Below, piece by piece: positions 1 to 12,655 of a stretch of 64,000 nt of DNA (its first letter is position 1; each line of letters starts with the position of its first letter). The notes below the pieces were generated by a model, which was given only the letters and a program-made list of their open reading frames with translations, had not been told where the DNA came from and made no database searches. Source of the stretch: Nemertoderma westbladi (Eukaryota > Xenacoelomorpha > Nemertodermatida > Nemertodermatidae). Both the position numbers and the translations under genes were made by a program. Location of the stretch: the NCBI GenBank assembly GCA_032718475.1, contig JAUCBJ010007607.1:62001-126000 (forward strand), given 5' to 3'.

Positions 1-2037
1 AGGGTCTCGTCGTTGTTGTTCCATCATATATAACACCTTCTTGTCCCAGCGTGTACCTACTCCACCCTTGGGCAAAGTAGATGCTAAGGCTCCTACAACC
101 ATAGAATTCTGGTATTCATGAGACTTACCTAACCAATCTAGTTGTCTACAGATCTCCTGAATCTCATCGGAAAACTCTATAATCCCGCTGCTAAGAAACT
201 TTCGGGGCGCCATTAATTTCGCATATAAATACCTAGCTATGTTAGTCTTATTACCATACCTGATGTTTAGTGTATCCCAAACTTGTCTTAATCCATCTGG
301 ATGTCCAATAAATTTTAACGCCATTGACTTGGGAGGTCCTTCCAAACATTCGATGAGGAATCTAAGTTTCTCTCCGTTAGATAGTACAGAGTTCTGTATG
401 TTATCTTTGTAATATTCATTAAAAGGTAACCATTTCATCTCATCTCCATTGAATTTGACTATCTCTCCCACCTTCACCGCTTGCCGGGCTTCGGTTCTAG
501 CCATTTGACGCGTAAAACTTTCTTGGGCCATCGTGTTATTTAATATCGAGTTATCGGTATATAAATTTCTCGGATTATGATCAACTCTATAGGGAATGTC
601 ATTATCAACAGGCATATAATTACCCTTAATAGGGTTCACTATAGGAGTTTCGACTTCGCTAGCAGTATATATGCGTGTAGGCTCCACACCTTGCGCATGA
701 GATACTTCAGACCTAACAGGTTGACACATTGTTACTGAGGGTGGTGGTATACCCTTTTGGGTATTTACTAATTTATCGCGTTCGAGCGCGATACTTTGCT
801 GCACTTCTTGCAACTCTAGCCTACTTTCCCTCACTGTTCCCTTTAAATGTTGGACAGTCCCTTCCAACTCTCGGACCTGTTGGGAGGAGCGTATCCGATT
901 CTCCTTCATCTCTCCGAGGAGAATATCCATTCCCCGCCGTCTCTCGTCTACCCAATCAACCGCCGAAACGGGATCCGCCAACGTCGTAGCGGGCAGACGA
1001 GGGACAACGGGCGACAAATTTGGAATATTTCGCTCGGGGTCCAGGACCTGAACTGTCTCCTGGGCAGTTCTACGGGGCACAGGTAGCTTAGTGCTATGCA
1101 GAGGGAATTTATAGGTAGCTTCAGGGAGCACAGGTGTATCTATTACCGAAGGGGTGATTTCAAGAACAGGCCTACTTATTTCAGGCTCATCTACTATAGT
1201 AGGGAGTCTTTCTATTGTAATTATTTGGTCTGTGGGTTCTGTACTCTCTAAGTTGGTGTTATTTAGTTGCCTTCTAACAGCTGGAGGCAAATCAGGCAAT
1301 TTTTGACGGTGGAATGTTCTTTTACGTCTGCTTAGGCGGGATCGATTTCCTCTGCCTTCAGTGTCGGTGGTATCGCCTTCCTCAGATGATGTATAACCTT
1401 GTCGTTTGGGAGTAGATCGATTCATCATCTGCATATTACTAGCTGTTAACTGTTTATTAAAGTCATCTTGCCTCTCTTGAAGATTTTCCAACTCTAGTTG
1501 GGTTGTCTCTTCAGATGCCCTCCATTCTGCTTCTGCCACTGCTATCTTTCTTTCCGCTTCTGCTGCTGCCGCTTTCCTTTCCGCTTCTACGGCTGCAGCT
1601 GCCGCTTTTGCCTCTGCCGCTGCCGCTTTCCTTTCCGCTTCTACGGCTGCAGCTGCCGCTTTTGCCTCTGCCGCTGCCTCTGCTGCCTTTCTTTCTGCTT
1701 CTGCCGCTGCCACTGCCGCTGCTGCTGTCTTTCTATCTTCTATACGTTTTTTCCTTACTTGTTCTTCCTTTTCTCTAGCGATGCGGAGTTGTTCATCGCA
1801 TTTAGCTTGGTTCGCCGCTAACCTATCCACATCAATCGCATCTAACACAAGTTTGGCTCTTTTGCTATTAGGGCTAAGTCCCTCTAGCCTTCTCCTCAAC
1901 TCGTCATCTCCTAAAAAACGTTGATAGTCTGACAGATAGATGTCAATGGCATCCCTCTTATGCGGTTTCTCTGCTGTCACTTCGCTCTCGGTTGTATCTA
2001 GTAGACTGTCTGACAGGTTCTGCTTTGCGTCAGACAT
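1..2037 (-). CDS. BEL/Pao-type retrotransposon Gag, 3' end cut by window edge
   Basis: I translated the minus strand from an ATG at 2037-2035 and found no stop to position 1 (679 codons), so the frame leaves the window. The N-terminal part is charged. Residues about 100-175 form an Ala/Glu/Lys/Arg-rich coiled-coil stretch containing a repeated 18-residue unit. Residues about 520-640 match the DUF1759 pattern of BEL/Pao Gag: a K-F-N-G-D motif, W-L-P-F, then a segment resembling 'EKLRFLIECLEG' and a Y-G-N-K-T. The protein would coat element RNA in a cytoplasmic particle. Protease, RT and integrase would lie left of the window. A long leader and an LTR-like repeat lie upstream, as expected. It is not closely similar to the Gag at 53-56 kb, so it is a different family. 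The intact frame suggests a young copy. Confidence 0.85.
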   Translation of the reverse strand, partial: MSDAKQNLSDSLLDTTESEVTAEKPHKRDAIDIYLSDYQRFLGDDELRRRLEGLSPNSKRAKLVLDAIDVDRLAANQAKCDEQLRIAREKEEQVRKKRIEDRKTAAAAVAAAEAERKAAEAAAEAKAAAAAVEAERKAAAAEAKAAAAAVEAERKAAAAEAERKIAVAEAEWRASEETTQLELENLQERQDDFNKQLTASNMQMMNRSTPKRQGYTSSEEGDTTDTEGRGNRSRLSRRKRTFHRQKLPDLPPAVRRQLNNTNLESTEPTDQIITIERLPTIVDEPEISRPVLEITPSVIDTPVLPEATYKFPLHSTKLPVPRRTAQETVQVLDPERNIPNLSPVVPRLPATTLADPVSAVDWVDERRRGMDILLGEMKENRIRSSQQVRELEGTVQHLKGTVRESRLELQEVQQSIALERDKLVNTQKGIPPPSVTMCQPVRSEVSHAQGVEPTRIYTASEVETPIVNPIKGNYMPVDNDIPYRVDHNPRNLYTDNSILNNTMAQESFTRQMARTEARQAVKVGEIVKFNGDEMKWLPFNEYYKDNIQNSVLSNGEKLRFLIECLEGPPKSMALKFIGHPDGLRQVWDTLNIRYGNKTNIARYLYAKLMAPRKFLSSGIIEFSDEIQEICRQLDWLGKSHEYQNSMVVGALASTLPKGGVGTRWDKKVLYMMEQQRRDP

Positions 2038-3367
2038 GCTTATGTGTACAGTTGAATGTCTACTGCTGTATTACAGTCTGAGCAAGTCTAGTAACTCAGT
2101 ATTAACTGCTAGCCTAGTAATTAATTACCGGTACTGCTACTCAGTGTAGCGTGATATATATAATATATTAGAATACCGGTATGCTTATAGTATATATAAC
2201 TATTATTACAGACTAGGTTTATCACAGAATACCGGTATAATTTTAGCACAAATATATATAAATATATAATAGGCCTATCGGGAATACCGGTATACAGCTT
2301 ACAGTTTGTAGCATATATAAGTATAATTCTGGACTAGAATTAATTATAAAGTACCGGTATAATTTCAGCCCAAAATTTATAGAAATAAAGATAATAGGCC
2401 TATCGTAAATACCGGTATATCAATTATTTTAAATAATTGAATTTCTGAATTTTAGGGTTACTTTGTTACCTTACTTACTTTATTACCGTTATTCGAGCAG
2501 TAGTCCAACTGATATTGAGACCTAATGGTTGTATGGTAGGCCTACTATTTATAAATCGTTTGAGTTGATTTATAATATATATATACCCGTTGAAATGGGT
2601 TTTTGTCAATGTTTGAAATAAATGTTATTATTTCTGGGGAGTAATCACTACACAAAGCGGTGCGCTTTCAGTGAAGTGTTACTTATAGGACACTAAAACA
2701 AATAATGCTAATTTACCTAAGTTACTTAATACTACAAATTACGTACAATTCGGGTGAGATTACAATCTCTAAATAAACACAAAAATTTACAAAAACACAA
2801 AATACGAATTTTTAGGGTAATTTTACAAGAAGTCTACAAACCAGCCTAACAAAGGGTTAGAAAACTGGTTATTACAACGGACAGGGTACTGCGGTTATTT
2901 GAAAATAATACGTAGTAGTAAATACACTGCGTTGTCCAGATAGGAAAATACCACCGCCTGACAACCTATAGCCGTATCGCTATAGGTTCTACGTTATGTA
3001 TCACGGAGTGTTCCTACCTAGAAGTTAATAGAGCTAATCGAACGTGCCTATTAACCACTTTACAACACAAATATAATGCCTACACTAATTACTTTCGGAA
3101 AGCACTGTACACTAAACCCTAAATTAGGTACGAGTACTTGTACAACAGATAATCAGTAGTTAAATATACTTGAACAGCTAAAAGAACCACGGCATCTGCT
3201 GGAGTGACCGATGCACAAAATCACCAGTCTTTACCTACGCCAAGCAGCCCGTGTAGTACCGGGGTTAATTTAACTATAGCGGTATGTATAACAAACACAA
3301 TTATTGTAGGAACAAACTTGGGGATATGAATGTTGCGGATAATCGCATAAACTCTGAATAATAAATA

Positions 3368-3935
3368 TTACGCTATGCGTACAAACTACTCAAACAAAAT
3401 GTAGACCGAACACTGACAGACTACTATCAAGCCTAAACAAACTACGGTATATGCAGACTCCGAAATAATTAGGTAGTATGCGTTCTAACCCAGTAGTACG
3501 ACTTATTCTTTAGTTGGGGGTTTACCTTACAGCATTCGCTGCCCCTACTTCCTAACCGTTCTTTATCGGACAAGTGATCTACACACGCTGCAATCCGTTC
3601 AGACCTAATAACAGCCAGACAACTATCCAGCCTACAAATTATCTAAATAAAATTATACGCTACCCGTACAGACTTACACAAACAAAGTACAGACTAAACG
3701 ATGGCAGACTACTCTCAAGCCTAAATAAACTACAGGACATGCAGACTCCGAAATAATTAGGTAGTATGCGTTCTAACCCAGTAGTACGACTTATTCTTTA
3801 ATTGGGGGTTTACCTTACAGCATTCGCTGCCCCTACTTCCTAACCGTTCTTTATCGGACAGGTGATCTACACACACTGCAATCCGTTCAGACTTAACAGC
3901 AATCAGACAACAGCTCAGCCTACAAATTGTCTGTA
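3368..3935. repeat. Tandem duplication, about 288-bp unit, two copies
   Basis: The block with 'gcagactccgaaataattag' at 3453 recurs at 3741, an offset of 288 bp. Similarity runs from about 3368-3655 to about 3656-3935 with scattered substitutions. It lies inside the leader of the left BEL/Pao element and is probably a local duplication. Confidence 0.85.
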
Positions 3936-4106
3936 CAATCTGATCAGGTTTACACGCCTTCTGTTCAATACTGGCCTACAAACAAATAAAACTTGCAGAA
4001 ATAAGTAAACTTTACAAAAGAATGAGGGGTGATCAATCCCTATTCCCCTGTCAGCCTACAGTATACAATAGATCACAATCGAATAATACTGCTGTACTTA
4101 TACGGA

Positions 4107-4250
4107 AGTACCGGTTAGGACAGTTAGGCCTACGGACCTACAGAAGTACCGGTTCTGGCAGTGGGACCTACGGACCCACGGCAGTACCGGTTCTGGCAGT
4201 TGGGCCTACTGACCTACTGAAGTACCATTCAGGTTTACCGGTTGACCGGT
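4107..4250. repeat. Minisatellite of ACCGGT-containing units
   Basis: Three to four imperfect units begin 'agtaccggtt', at 4107, 4145, 4193 and 4231 (spacings 38, 48 and 38). They share 'ctggcagt' and 'gacctac' words and sit at the LTR-leader junction of the left element. Confidence 0.7.
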
Positions 4251-4998
4251 ACTTTCAACTTTATTGCTTACTGCAATAAAGAAGCTATATCCGTTATTGT
4301 TTGCGCTTTCAGACCTTTGGCAGTTTAACCCGCCAAATTAGGATGTCTTCTAGATAATAAATCACCTTTAGTCTATGACAAGTATTTAATTCACTACACT
4401 AGTCGAAACCAATCTGTGCGCGATCATTCACCCGCTGGATATACCCGGGAGATTGGGTTCGACGGCTTAATCTTATTGCTATGTAAGCCTAATGTATTAT
4501 TCGACTGACAGTATTATATAATCTCTGACAATATTATTCACCTTCGGGAAATATTAACAGTTCCTTTAGGACGTGGCGCTCTATCTATATAAAAAGAGTT
4601 ATGACTTAAACTACTCACAACGATATGGCTTAGTTATAATTCACATATATGGCGCATTCTTTAGGAAATGCTTCGTTATCAGGTTCACTCATACACAATG
4701 CTGCACAATACTGCACACTGATCTGCCGATCTTCACTGATTTTAGTCACATATAAAAGGAACACGGACCGAATCATGTAGGGTCTATCAAATAACATTAG
4801 ATTCACTTCAAACCACTCAACATAGGTCGCAATCATTTATCTGTAACCTTTCTCTCTTACCTTCGGTATATCAAGAATATTGGGTTTTCGGGGTTATTTG
4901 TCGTTATTCCAAATATAATAATTCATCAACCATATTATGAAGAACTGACAGTAAATAGCAGTATAACAATATAAAAGTATGCACAGTGTTACACAGTA
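4251..4998 (-). mobile_element. LTR-like repeat of the left BEL/Pao element
   Basis: The reverse complement matches 38929-39690 over most of its length. Shared landmarks include 'ggaaatattaacagttcc' (4547-4564 here, inverted near 39391-39408) and 'gcattctttaggaaatgc'. An AATAAA lies near 4270 on the minus strand. Two separated copies of this sequence, one next to a Gag leader and one without coding sequence, fit an LTR and a solo LTR. The outer edge begins about TGTGTAAC (minus strand, near 4998). The inner edge is approximate. Confidence 0.7.
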
Positions 4999-5014
4999 TG
5001 CAGTGTATGCAGTA

Positions 5015-5047
<33 letters not shown>
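4998..5047. repeat. Short GTATGCA repeat
   Basis: About six imperfect 'gtatgca' units abut the outer edge of the LTR-like repeat, a possible insertion target. Confidence 0.7.
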
Positions 5048-5048
<1 letters not shown>

Positions 5049-5729
5049 ATAACGGATATATGTCCTTATAATTAAGCCTACTAGTGTAGGACTAAAAACT
5101 GAAAACACGGAGGTGCCAAAAGCCGGGTCTTAGGCTCTGGGCAAAACATAACACTGAACTACTGAGTTTCTGCACACACCTCCAACACAGAGACAACAAA
5201 CGCTCTGATTGGTCAACCTGAACAACGAGAGAACAAAGAAACAAAGAAACGTCGACGTGGCAATATCAGCTGCTAGCCGTCGTCATAGTAGCGACACTGT
5301 TTTCAAGAGTATCGAGCTTTTACGTCACGGAATTACGGATTATGTCCTCTAAAGTACAAATACAGAAGAAATAGCTTTTATGTCCGCTAAAACACCAGTA
5401 CAGCAAGGACACGGCCTTTTTATGCCTGGTAAACCAACTACAGAGTATTTTACGGGAAAAATAAGGAAAAATAACCGGACAATTCAGCAAAAGCTTTTAC
5501 ATATCCTAAAGTAATATACAAACCCTCCCTCCACCCTATAAATAGTGTTCACCACCTACCCCACCCACCGCCCTTATTACTTCATAATAATGAAAGATAG
5601 TACTGGCGCTCCGGTCACTCCGTTCCCTCCGCTGGGGGGGTTAAGTTGTAGGTTTTGACACTATGCAAAATCCGAGCACAGAGTTAGAAGCGCATTGGAT
5701 AGGCGAACATTTCTTGCAGTGAAAGTATC
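5048..5729. other. No feature recognised
   Basis: I see no coding frame, RNA gene or strong repeat here. It holds a run of G at 5633-5640. Confidence 0.4.
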
Positions 5730-7190
5730 TCCATACCTATTATAGTTTTCGAGATAGTCAGACATGAGTAGCTAAAATTTGAATTTTTTTCGGTAAAGTC
5801 TGATTTCACCGGTACCTGTCATGCTAAATATGGATTGTGATATATCGTTAGATGCGGGTCCACTAACTGTACATTCACATATTTTCAAGGAAAAAATTCG
5901 ATCAAGGGTTTTCGAAATATTTTCGAATTACCGGAAGCAGACTTTGGACGACCATATCTCCTGTACCGGTAGGCCTATTGAGTCGAAATTTTTTTTAATC
6001 TACTTAGAACACTCCAGTGAATGTTTTTTAGTTTGAAAGTTTTTCCCCAAAATGCTCAGAAGTAATTTCGAAAAAACTGATCATTTCGCGATCATGATCT
6101 TTTGACCCCCTAGAATTGAACTTTTTTATCCCCAAATTTTGGCTACCCCCCCTAATTCGAGGGTGAGGAATCTTTTTGTAATGTTAAGTTTTTTCATACG
6201 GTGAACTCACAGGACTTGGTCTTCGAAATAAAACCGAAAACATGATCTTTCCTGATCATGGCCAGATCAAATCGCTTTTTGAAAATTTTGAAATGCTCAA
6301 AAGTTGCCCCTTCTAAATAGAAGTCGATTAGTAAAAAAAAAATCGGGGGTCTCAAACAAAGTTTTCGAAAAAATCGGGAAAAACCGAAAAACACGATCTT
6401 TTATGATCAGGAAGCTGATCTCGAGAACTGGTTGCCCGATCGAGCCAATTTTTTTTTAATCAACTCAGAATAGACCATTGCACATTTCTTACAATGAATG
6501 TTTATTAGAAAAATGCTTAGATTCGATTTTAAATATACTGATCTTTTCGCGATCATGATCTTGAGTTTTGACCCACTAGACTTGAACTTTTTTATGCCCA
6601 AATTTTGGCTACCCCCATAATTCGAGGGTGAGGAATCTTTTTGTGATGTTAAGTTTTTCCATACGGTGAACTCCCAGGACTTGGTCTTCGAAATAAAACC
6701 GAAAAAACGATCTTTTCTGATCGCGGCCTGATCAAATCGCTTTTTGAAAATTTCGAAATGCTCAAAAGTTGCCCCTTCATCATAGAAGTCGATTCGTAAA
6801 AAAAATCGGGGGTCTCAAACAAAGTTTTCGAGAAAATCCGAAAAAACTAAAAAATCTGATCTTTAATGATCAGGTATCAGATCTCGAGAACCGGTTGTCC
6901 GATCGAGCCAATTCTTTTTTTAATCGACTCAGGGCGGTGTTCTGAACGTTTCCTACAGTAATTGTTTATATCCAAAATGCTTAGTTACGATTTTACGAAG
7001 TCCGATCTTTGCGCGATCATGATCTTGCGTTTTGACCGGGAAGAATTCACTTTTTTTTAAATATTTTAACGGGAATCATGACTAATGTGGGGTCGCTGAA
7101 TCTTTTTGTAATGTTAAGTTTTTCGATTGGAGCAAGCCTTGAGTGTCCGATCCCTGATCAAAACTGATCTTTGCTGATCACGGTCAAGAT
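5730..7190. repeat. GATC-rich satellite-like repeat, about 462-bp unit, two full and two partial copies
   Basis: The landmark 'gatcatgatctt' occurs at 6090, 6551 and 7015 (spacings 461 and 464). Each unit also carries 'aattcgagggtgaggaatc', a run of A/T and the words tgatca and cgatcg. Units 6090-6550 and 6551-7014 are nearly complete and the flanking ones are degraded. GATC occurs many times per unit. No coding frame survives. Confidence 0.85.
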
Positions 7191-7566
7191 CTTGATCGGG
7201 CAACTTCAAACTCGAAGTTGTGAAGGTAAACCCATATGCTGCCTATCGATTGGCGCCAGTCACAACTCCGTATCATTAGCCGTTTTGGCTGTAGCTCCAT
7301 AGCAACGTGGTTGCTAGGGAAGCGGACTTTTTTACTCAAATTGGCCCTAGCCGGAGAACCGTAGACTTTTTTTAACACATTATGTATGGCGAAAAGTTGT
7401 CTGGATAAATTTTGGGGGGGTCTAGGAACATCCTATTGTTCGTTTTCGCTTAGTTGCTGAGATCCTCTCGTCCCCCAAATCCCAGGATTCTATGAAGGCA
7501 TTCTGCTGGACTAGTTCCGTGGCCGGAAAAGTTGTCGGTGTTCTGCGAACAGAGAACCTAATCGGT
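7191..7566. other. No feature recognised
   Basis: Short minus-strand frames occur but show no recognisable domain. Confidence 0.3.
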
Positions 7567-7890
7567 TTAGGGCCCTGACCGTCCAGCACTACTGCCCGCG
7601 ACGGCAGGTAACTCATCGACGTGGTCTACTTCCATTTCGCAAAGTTCAACTTCACGACTTTCAGCAGCAGATATCCCCGCGTCCGATATCATTTTATCTC
7701 GTGATGCAGCGCTTACAGCATTATAAGTAGTAGCAGCAGCAGCAGCAGCAGCAGCGTCTTCCATAGTCTTATAATCACAGAGGCCCTTCTCCTTGTCCAA
7801 TTGCCACTGTCGACATGTTGGCTTCTTGTGGTTTTTTGGGCCACATGTAGCGTGACAGTAACTAAAGTTACTCGCCTTGTATTTTAACTG
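7567..7890 (-). CDS. Possible terminal exon of an unidentified minus-strand gene
   Basis: On the minus strand an open frame follows a possible 3' splice site ('cttgacag', exon side near 7887) and ends in a stop at 7567. It encodes about 107 residues, starting with a Cys/His-rich segment (Y-C-H-A-T-C, later P-T-C-R-Q-W). A run of eight alanines follows, from a (GCT)n repeat at about 7733-7757, and then an acidic tail. No ATG begins it, so it would depend on an upstream exon that I could not find. The Cys/His part might bind zinc, but I recognise no family. It could be a transposon remnant. Confidence 0.3.
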   Translation of the reverse strand, partial: QLKYKASNFSYCHATCGPKNHKKPTCRQWQLDKEKGLCDYKTMEDAAAAAAAATTYNAVSAASRDKMISDAGISAAESREVELCEMEVDHVDELPAVAGSSAGRSGP

Positions 7891-9540
7891 TCAAGTTTTA
7901 AAAAACCATTCCAGATAAAACAAAGATTTATTACATAGGAAAAAAGTATAACTGTTTTTTTAATTATTCTCGAGGTATTTTATTTACCGTGCGCAAGCGA
8001 GGTTAATAAAGGGTCGAGATAATATTGAAAAAAAGTTTTTTTCCCATGTAATAAATACATAATTTTATTCTTAAATAGGTACTTTTTTCTTACTTAAAGA
8101 TATAGAACGAAGTAGTGTGTTACAAAAGAAATTGAATATTTACTAAATTGCTTCCATAATTACGCAGCGATTCAAATTATTGTACCTTTCAAATCCTGAT
8201 GCTGCCTTACTCAATGTTAAATTGTGTGTTAAATAATTTTATGTTATGGAATATTTATTTATTTAAGTAGAGATCAGGCTCAACTACAAGCCAATATTGG
8301 ATAGTGAGTTCCGTTTTGGAGTACTTCTTGTAGACACTAAAGTTGCAATAATTTTTGAGTGTCTGCATGGATTTTGCTCAAATTGCGTGCAAACCTTTTC
8401 TATTTCGATGCACTTTTGATTCATGTAATAAAATTTAATAAATTTGGTCCTTTTTCTGTCGGTTTTGGGGGATATTCTGATCAAAAATAACATAAGAATA
8501 AAATACATTCCAAGCCTTACCGTTTAGATTTTCTTGCTAAATGCCTGAACAGAGATGAATGTACTGTATTAGATAATAAAAGTATAGAACACTAATTAAT
8601 TCTACGTAATCTCAGTTTAGCCTAAAAAATAACATCGGAAGCAACCAATTTAACAATATAATGTACAAAACTCCTATGAAATTTGGTGATATGTACCATT
8701 GAGTCTATCAAACAGCTTTTGGTACCCGGCTGGTACCCTGGTTTAGTTTCTGGTATTGTTAGTTTAATCGACAGCTGTTGTAAACGTCCCAGATAAACAA
8801 AACCTACTAAGCTATTAATGTTTGGCATTCTATCAGATTTCAGTAGTAAGTAACCTCATAATAATTGCTAAATATAAAAAAAAACATGAAAAACATTTCA
8901 AGCAAGGGAGTTGTGGGTATTTAATTTCGCGTTCAATAATGTTGAAAATATGCAAATATTTCGAATATCGCACTTCGAATCGTTCGCAACTTTTTTATTC
9001 AACAACTAGACAACAATTGATAAATACTTGCGTTTACAATTTTACAATGCATGCAAGTGGTTTCAAGCCATTTGGTGAACATACATAGTGAGTGATATAG
9101 TGACATATAGTGATATAGGTAAATATAGACATATATAGTGAGTGATATAGGTAAATATATCCATCGTGTTATTGCCGGCCTCAGCTTTAGACAAAAACTA
9201 CCCAGTCTAAAGACAGGTTCGTTATAAATACTATCAATGGCATGGCTGTTGTGTAGGCTTATATATGAAATAGTTTATTCCACAATGTATTTGTCTGGGT
9301 ATTTTTTAATTGAATTTTTGTAAAGTAGTAAAATTAATGTTCTTAAAAATAATTTAATTATTTTATATGTAACCAAGGAAATTAGCTACACTTTTTCGCT
9401 GCAGCTTTAAGAGTGTACATTGATTTAATATTATTTCAATACCCATATTACTACATCGGCATACGATGCGTTGGCGTTGTATCACACATCTCCACATAGA
9501 TGTATCAGCAGTTACTCGCACAGTTTCGAAACTTCGCATA
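7891..9540. other. AT-rich, no gene recognised
   Basis: No convincing coding frame. A short imperfect repeat of 'agtgagtgatatag' lies at about 9086-9150. Confidence 0.35.
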
Positions 9541-9935
9541 GTTATAACTGTATAAAGATCGTCAGTCTGCGTTTAGGAAAAATATTTTATGACAACACAG
9601 GACGAGGGACGAGCGCAACGGGGTATATAATGAAGACGAGTACTGCGTAGACTATATTCCTATAAAAACCATACCTGGCAGCGCCTATTGAACGCATCGG
9701 TAGTTATAAAGATCGTCAGTCTGCGTTTAGGAAATATATTTAAATACAAAACAGGACGAGCACAACGGGGCTAATGAGGAAGCCGAGTACTGCGTTGACT
9801 ATATTATTATATAAACCACCTGGCTTCACACATTGATCGCATCCCTAATTATTATTATTATAAAAATCGTCCTAGCCTGCGTTTAAGAAATATATTTAAA
9901 TTCAAAACAGGACGAACGCAACGAGGCTACGAGGG
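9541..9935. repeat. Tandem repeat, 154-bp unit, about 2.5 copies
   Basis: The landmark 'gatcgtcagtctgcgttta' at 9557 recurs at 9711 and, diverged, at 9865, with an exact spacing of 154 bp. Each unit also has an 'acaggacgag...caacg' segment. The array directly precedes the next satellite. Confidence 0.85.
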
Positions 9936-12655
9936 AAAACGCAACTTCACAAAGCACTGCGAAACTGACTGCGAATACGCACTTTAAAGTACTAAACTGT
10001 CTGGGAAAACGCAACTTTAAAGTTCTAAACTGCTTGGGAAAATGCAACTTCACAAAGTACTGCGAAACTGCTTGGGAAAACGCACTTTAAAGTAATAAAC
10101 TGTCTGGGAAAACGCAACTTTAAAGTACTAAACTGTCTGGAAAAACGCAACTTCAAAGTACGTCTGAGAAAACGCAACTTTAAAGTTCTAAACTGCTTGG
10201 GAAAATGCAACTTCACAAAGTACTGCGAAACTGCTTGGGAAAACGCACTTTAAAGTACTAAACTGTCTGGGAAAACGCAACTTTAAAGTACTAAACTGTC
10301 TGGAAAAACGCAACTTTAAAGTACTAAACTGTCTGGGAAAACGCAACTTTAAAGTTCTAAGCTGCTTGGGAAAATGCAACTTCACAAAGTACTGCGAAAC
10401 TGCTTGGGAAAACGCACTTTAAAGTACTAAACTGTCTGGGAAAACGCAACTTTAAAGTACTAAACTGTCTGGAAAAACGCAACTTTAAAGTACTAAACTG
10501 TCTGGGAAAACGCAACTTTAAAGTTATAAACTGCTTGGGAAAATGCAACTTCACAAAGTTCTGCGAAACTACTTGGGAAAACGCAACTTTAAAGTACTAA
10601 ACTGCTTGGGAAAACGCAACTTTAAAGTTCTAAACTGCTTGGGAAAATGCAACTTCACAAAGTTCTGCGAAACTACTTGGGAAAACGCAACTTTAAAGTA
10701 CTAAACTGCTTGGGAAAACGCAACTTTAAAGTACTAAACTGTCTGGGAAAACGCAACTTTAAAGTTATAAACTGCTTGGGAAAATGCAACTTCACAAAGT
10801 TCTGCGAAACTACTTGGGAAAACGCAACTTTAAAGTACTAAACTGCTTGGGAAAACGCAACTTTAAAGTACTAAACTGTCTGGGAAAACGCAACTTTAAA
10901 GTTCTAAACTGCTTGGGAAAAAGCAACTTCACAAAGTACTGCGGAACTGCTTGGGAAAACGCAACTTTAAATTACTAAACTACCTGGGAAAACGCAACTT
11001 TATAGTACTAAACTGTCTGGGAAAACGCAACTTTAAAGTTCTAAACTGCTTGGGAAAAAGCAACTTCACAAAGTACTGCGAAACTGCTTGGGAAAACGCA
11101 ACTTTAAATTACTAAACTACCTGGGAAAACGCAACTTTAAAGTTCTAAACTGCTTGGGAAAATGCAACTTTACAAAGTACTGCGAAAATGCTTGGGAAAA
11201 CGCAACTTTAAAGTACTAAACTGTCTGGGAAAACGCAACTTTAAAGTACTAATCTGCTTGGGAAAACGCAACTTTACAAAGTACTGCGAAAATGCTTGGG
11301 AAAACGCAACTTTAAAGTACTAAACTGTCTGGGAAAACGCAACTTTAAAGTACTAAACTGTCTGGGAAAACGCAACTTTAAAGTACTAATCTGCTTGGGA
11401 AAACGCAACTTTACAAAGTACTGCGAAAATGCTTGGGAAAACGCAACTTTAAAGTACTAAACTGTCTGGGAAAACGCAACTTTAAAGTTCTAAACTGAAA
11501 ACGCAACTTTAAAGTTCTAAACTGCTTGGGAAAATGCAACTTCACAAAGTACTGCGAAACTGCTTGGGAAAACGCACTTTAAAGTACTAAACTGTCTGGG
11601 AAAACGCAACTTTAAAGTACTAAACTGTCTGGAAAAACGCAACTTTAAAGTACTAAACTGTCTGGGAAAACGCAACTTTAAAGTTCTAAGCTGCTTGGGA
11701 AAATGCAACTTCACAAAGTACTGCGAAACTGCTTGGGAAAACGCACTTTAAAGTACTAAACTGTCTGGGAAAACGCAACTTTAAAGTACTAAACTGTCTG
11801 GAAAAACGCAACTTTAAAGTACTAAACTGTCTGGGAAAACGCAACTTTAAAGTTATAAACTGCTTGGGAAAATGCAACTTCACAAAGTTCTGCGAAACTG
11901 CTTGGGAAAACGCAACTTTAAAGTACTAAACTGCTTGGGAAAACGCAACTTTAAAGTACTAAACTGTCTGGGAAAACGCAACTTTAAAGTTATAAACTGC
12001 TTGGGAAAATGCAACTTCACAAAGTTCTGCGAAACTGCTTGGGAAAACGCAACTTTAAAGTACTAAACTGTCTGGGAAAACGCAACTTTAAAGTTCTAAA
12101 CTGCTTGGGAAAAAGCAACTTCACAAAGTACTGCGGAACTGCTTGGGAAAACGCAACTTTAAATTACTAAACTACCTGGGAAAACGCAACTTTATAGTAC
12201 TAAACTGTCTGGGAAAACGCAACTTTAAAGTTCTAAACTGCTTGGGAAAAAGCAACTTCACAAAGTACTGCGAAACTGCTTGGGAAAACGCAACTTTAAA
12301 TTACTAAACTACCTGGGAAAACGCAACTTTATAGTACTAAACTGTCTGGGAAAACGCAACTTTAAAGTTCTAAACTGCTTGGGAAAATGCAACTTTACAA
12401 AGTACTGCGAAAATGCTTGGGAAAACGCAACTTTAAAGTACTAAACTGTCTGGGAAAACGCAACTTTAAAGTACTAATCTGCTTGGGAAAACGCAACTTC
12501 ACAAAGTACTGCGAAAACGCACTTTAAAGTACTAAACTGCCTGGGAAAACGCAACTTTAAAGTACTAAACTGTTTGGGAAAAAGCAACTTCACAAAGTAC
12601 TGCGAAACTGACTGCGAAAACGCACATTAAAGTACTAAACTGCCTGGGAAAACGC
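9936..12655. repeat. 34-bp satellite array with higher-order structure, about 2.7 kb
   Basis: About 80 monomers of roughly 34 bp are built on 'gggaaaacgcaactttaaag' followed by 'tactaaactg' or 'ttctaaactg'. A variant has 'cttcacaaagtactgcgaaa'. Variants recur every five monomers in a 169-bp higher-order unit (10188 and 10357; 11517 and 11686). The block at 10188-10557 recurs at 11517-11886, an offset of 1,329 bp, so a large piece was duplicated later. Short open frames are by-products of the repeat. Confidence 0.95.

Larger units (their letters stand above)
2038..4250 (-). other. Long untranslated leader of the left BEL/Pao element
   Basis: This AT-rich stretch lies between the Gag start and the LTR-like repeat on the minus strand. 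It has many ACCGGT and TAGGCCTA words and no convincing coding frame. Leader status is inferred from position. The other BEL/Pao copy in the window also has a leader of about 2.5 kb. Confidence 0.5.

Noticed and set aside
1498-1821. Plus-strand Cys- and Leu-rich frames
   Set aside because: They are antisense shadows of the Ala-rich coiled coil of the left Gag.
10025-12066. Several 63-65-codon frames on both strands
   Set aside because: They are reading frames of the 34-bp satellite and repeat with it.
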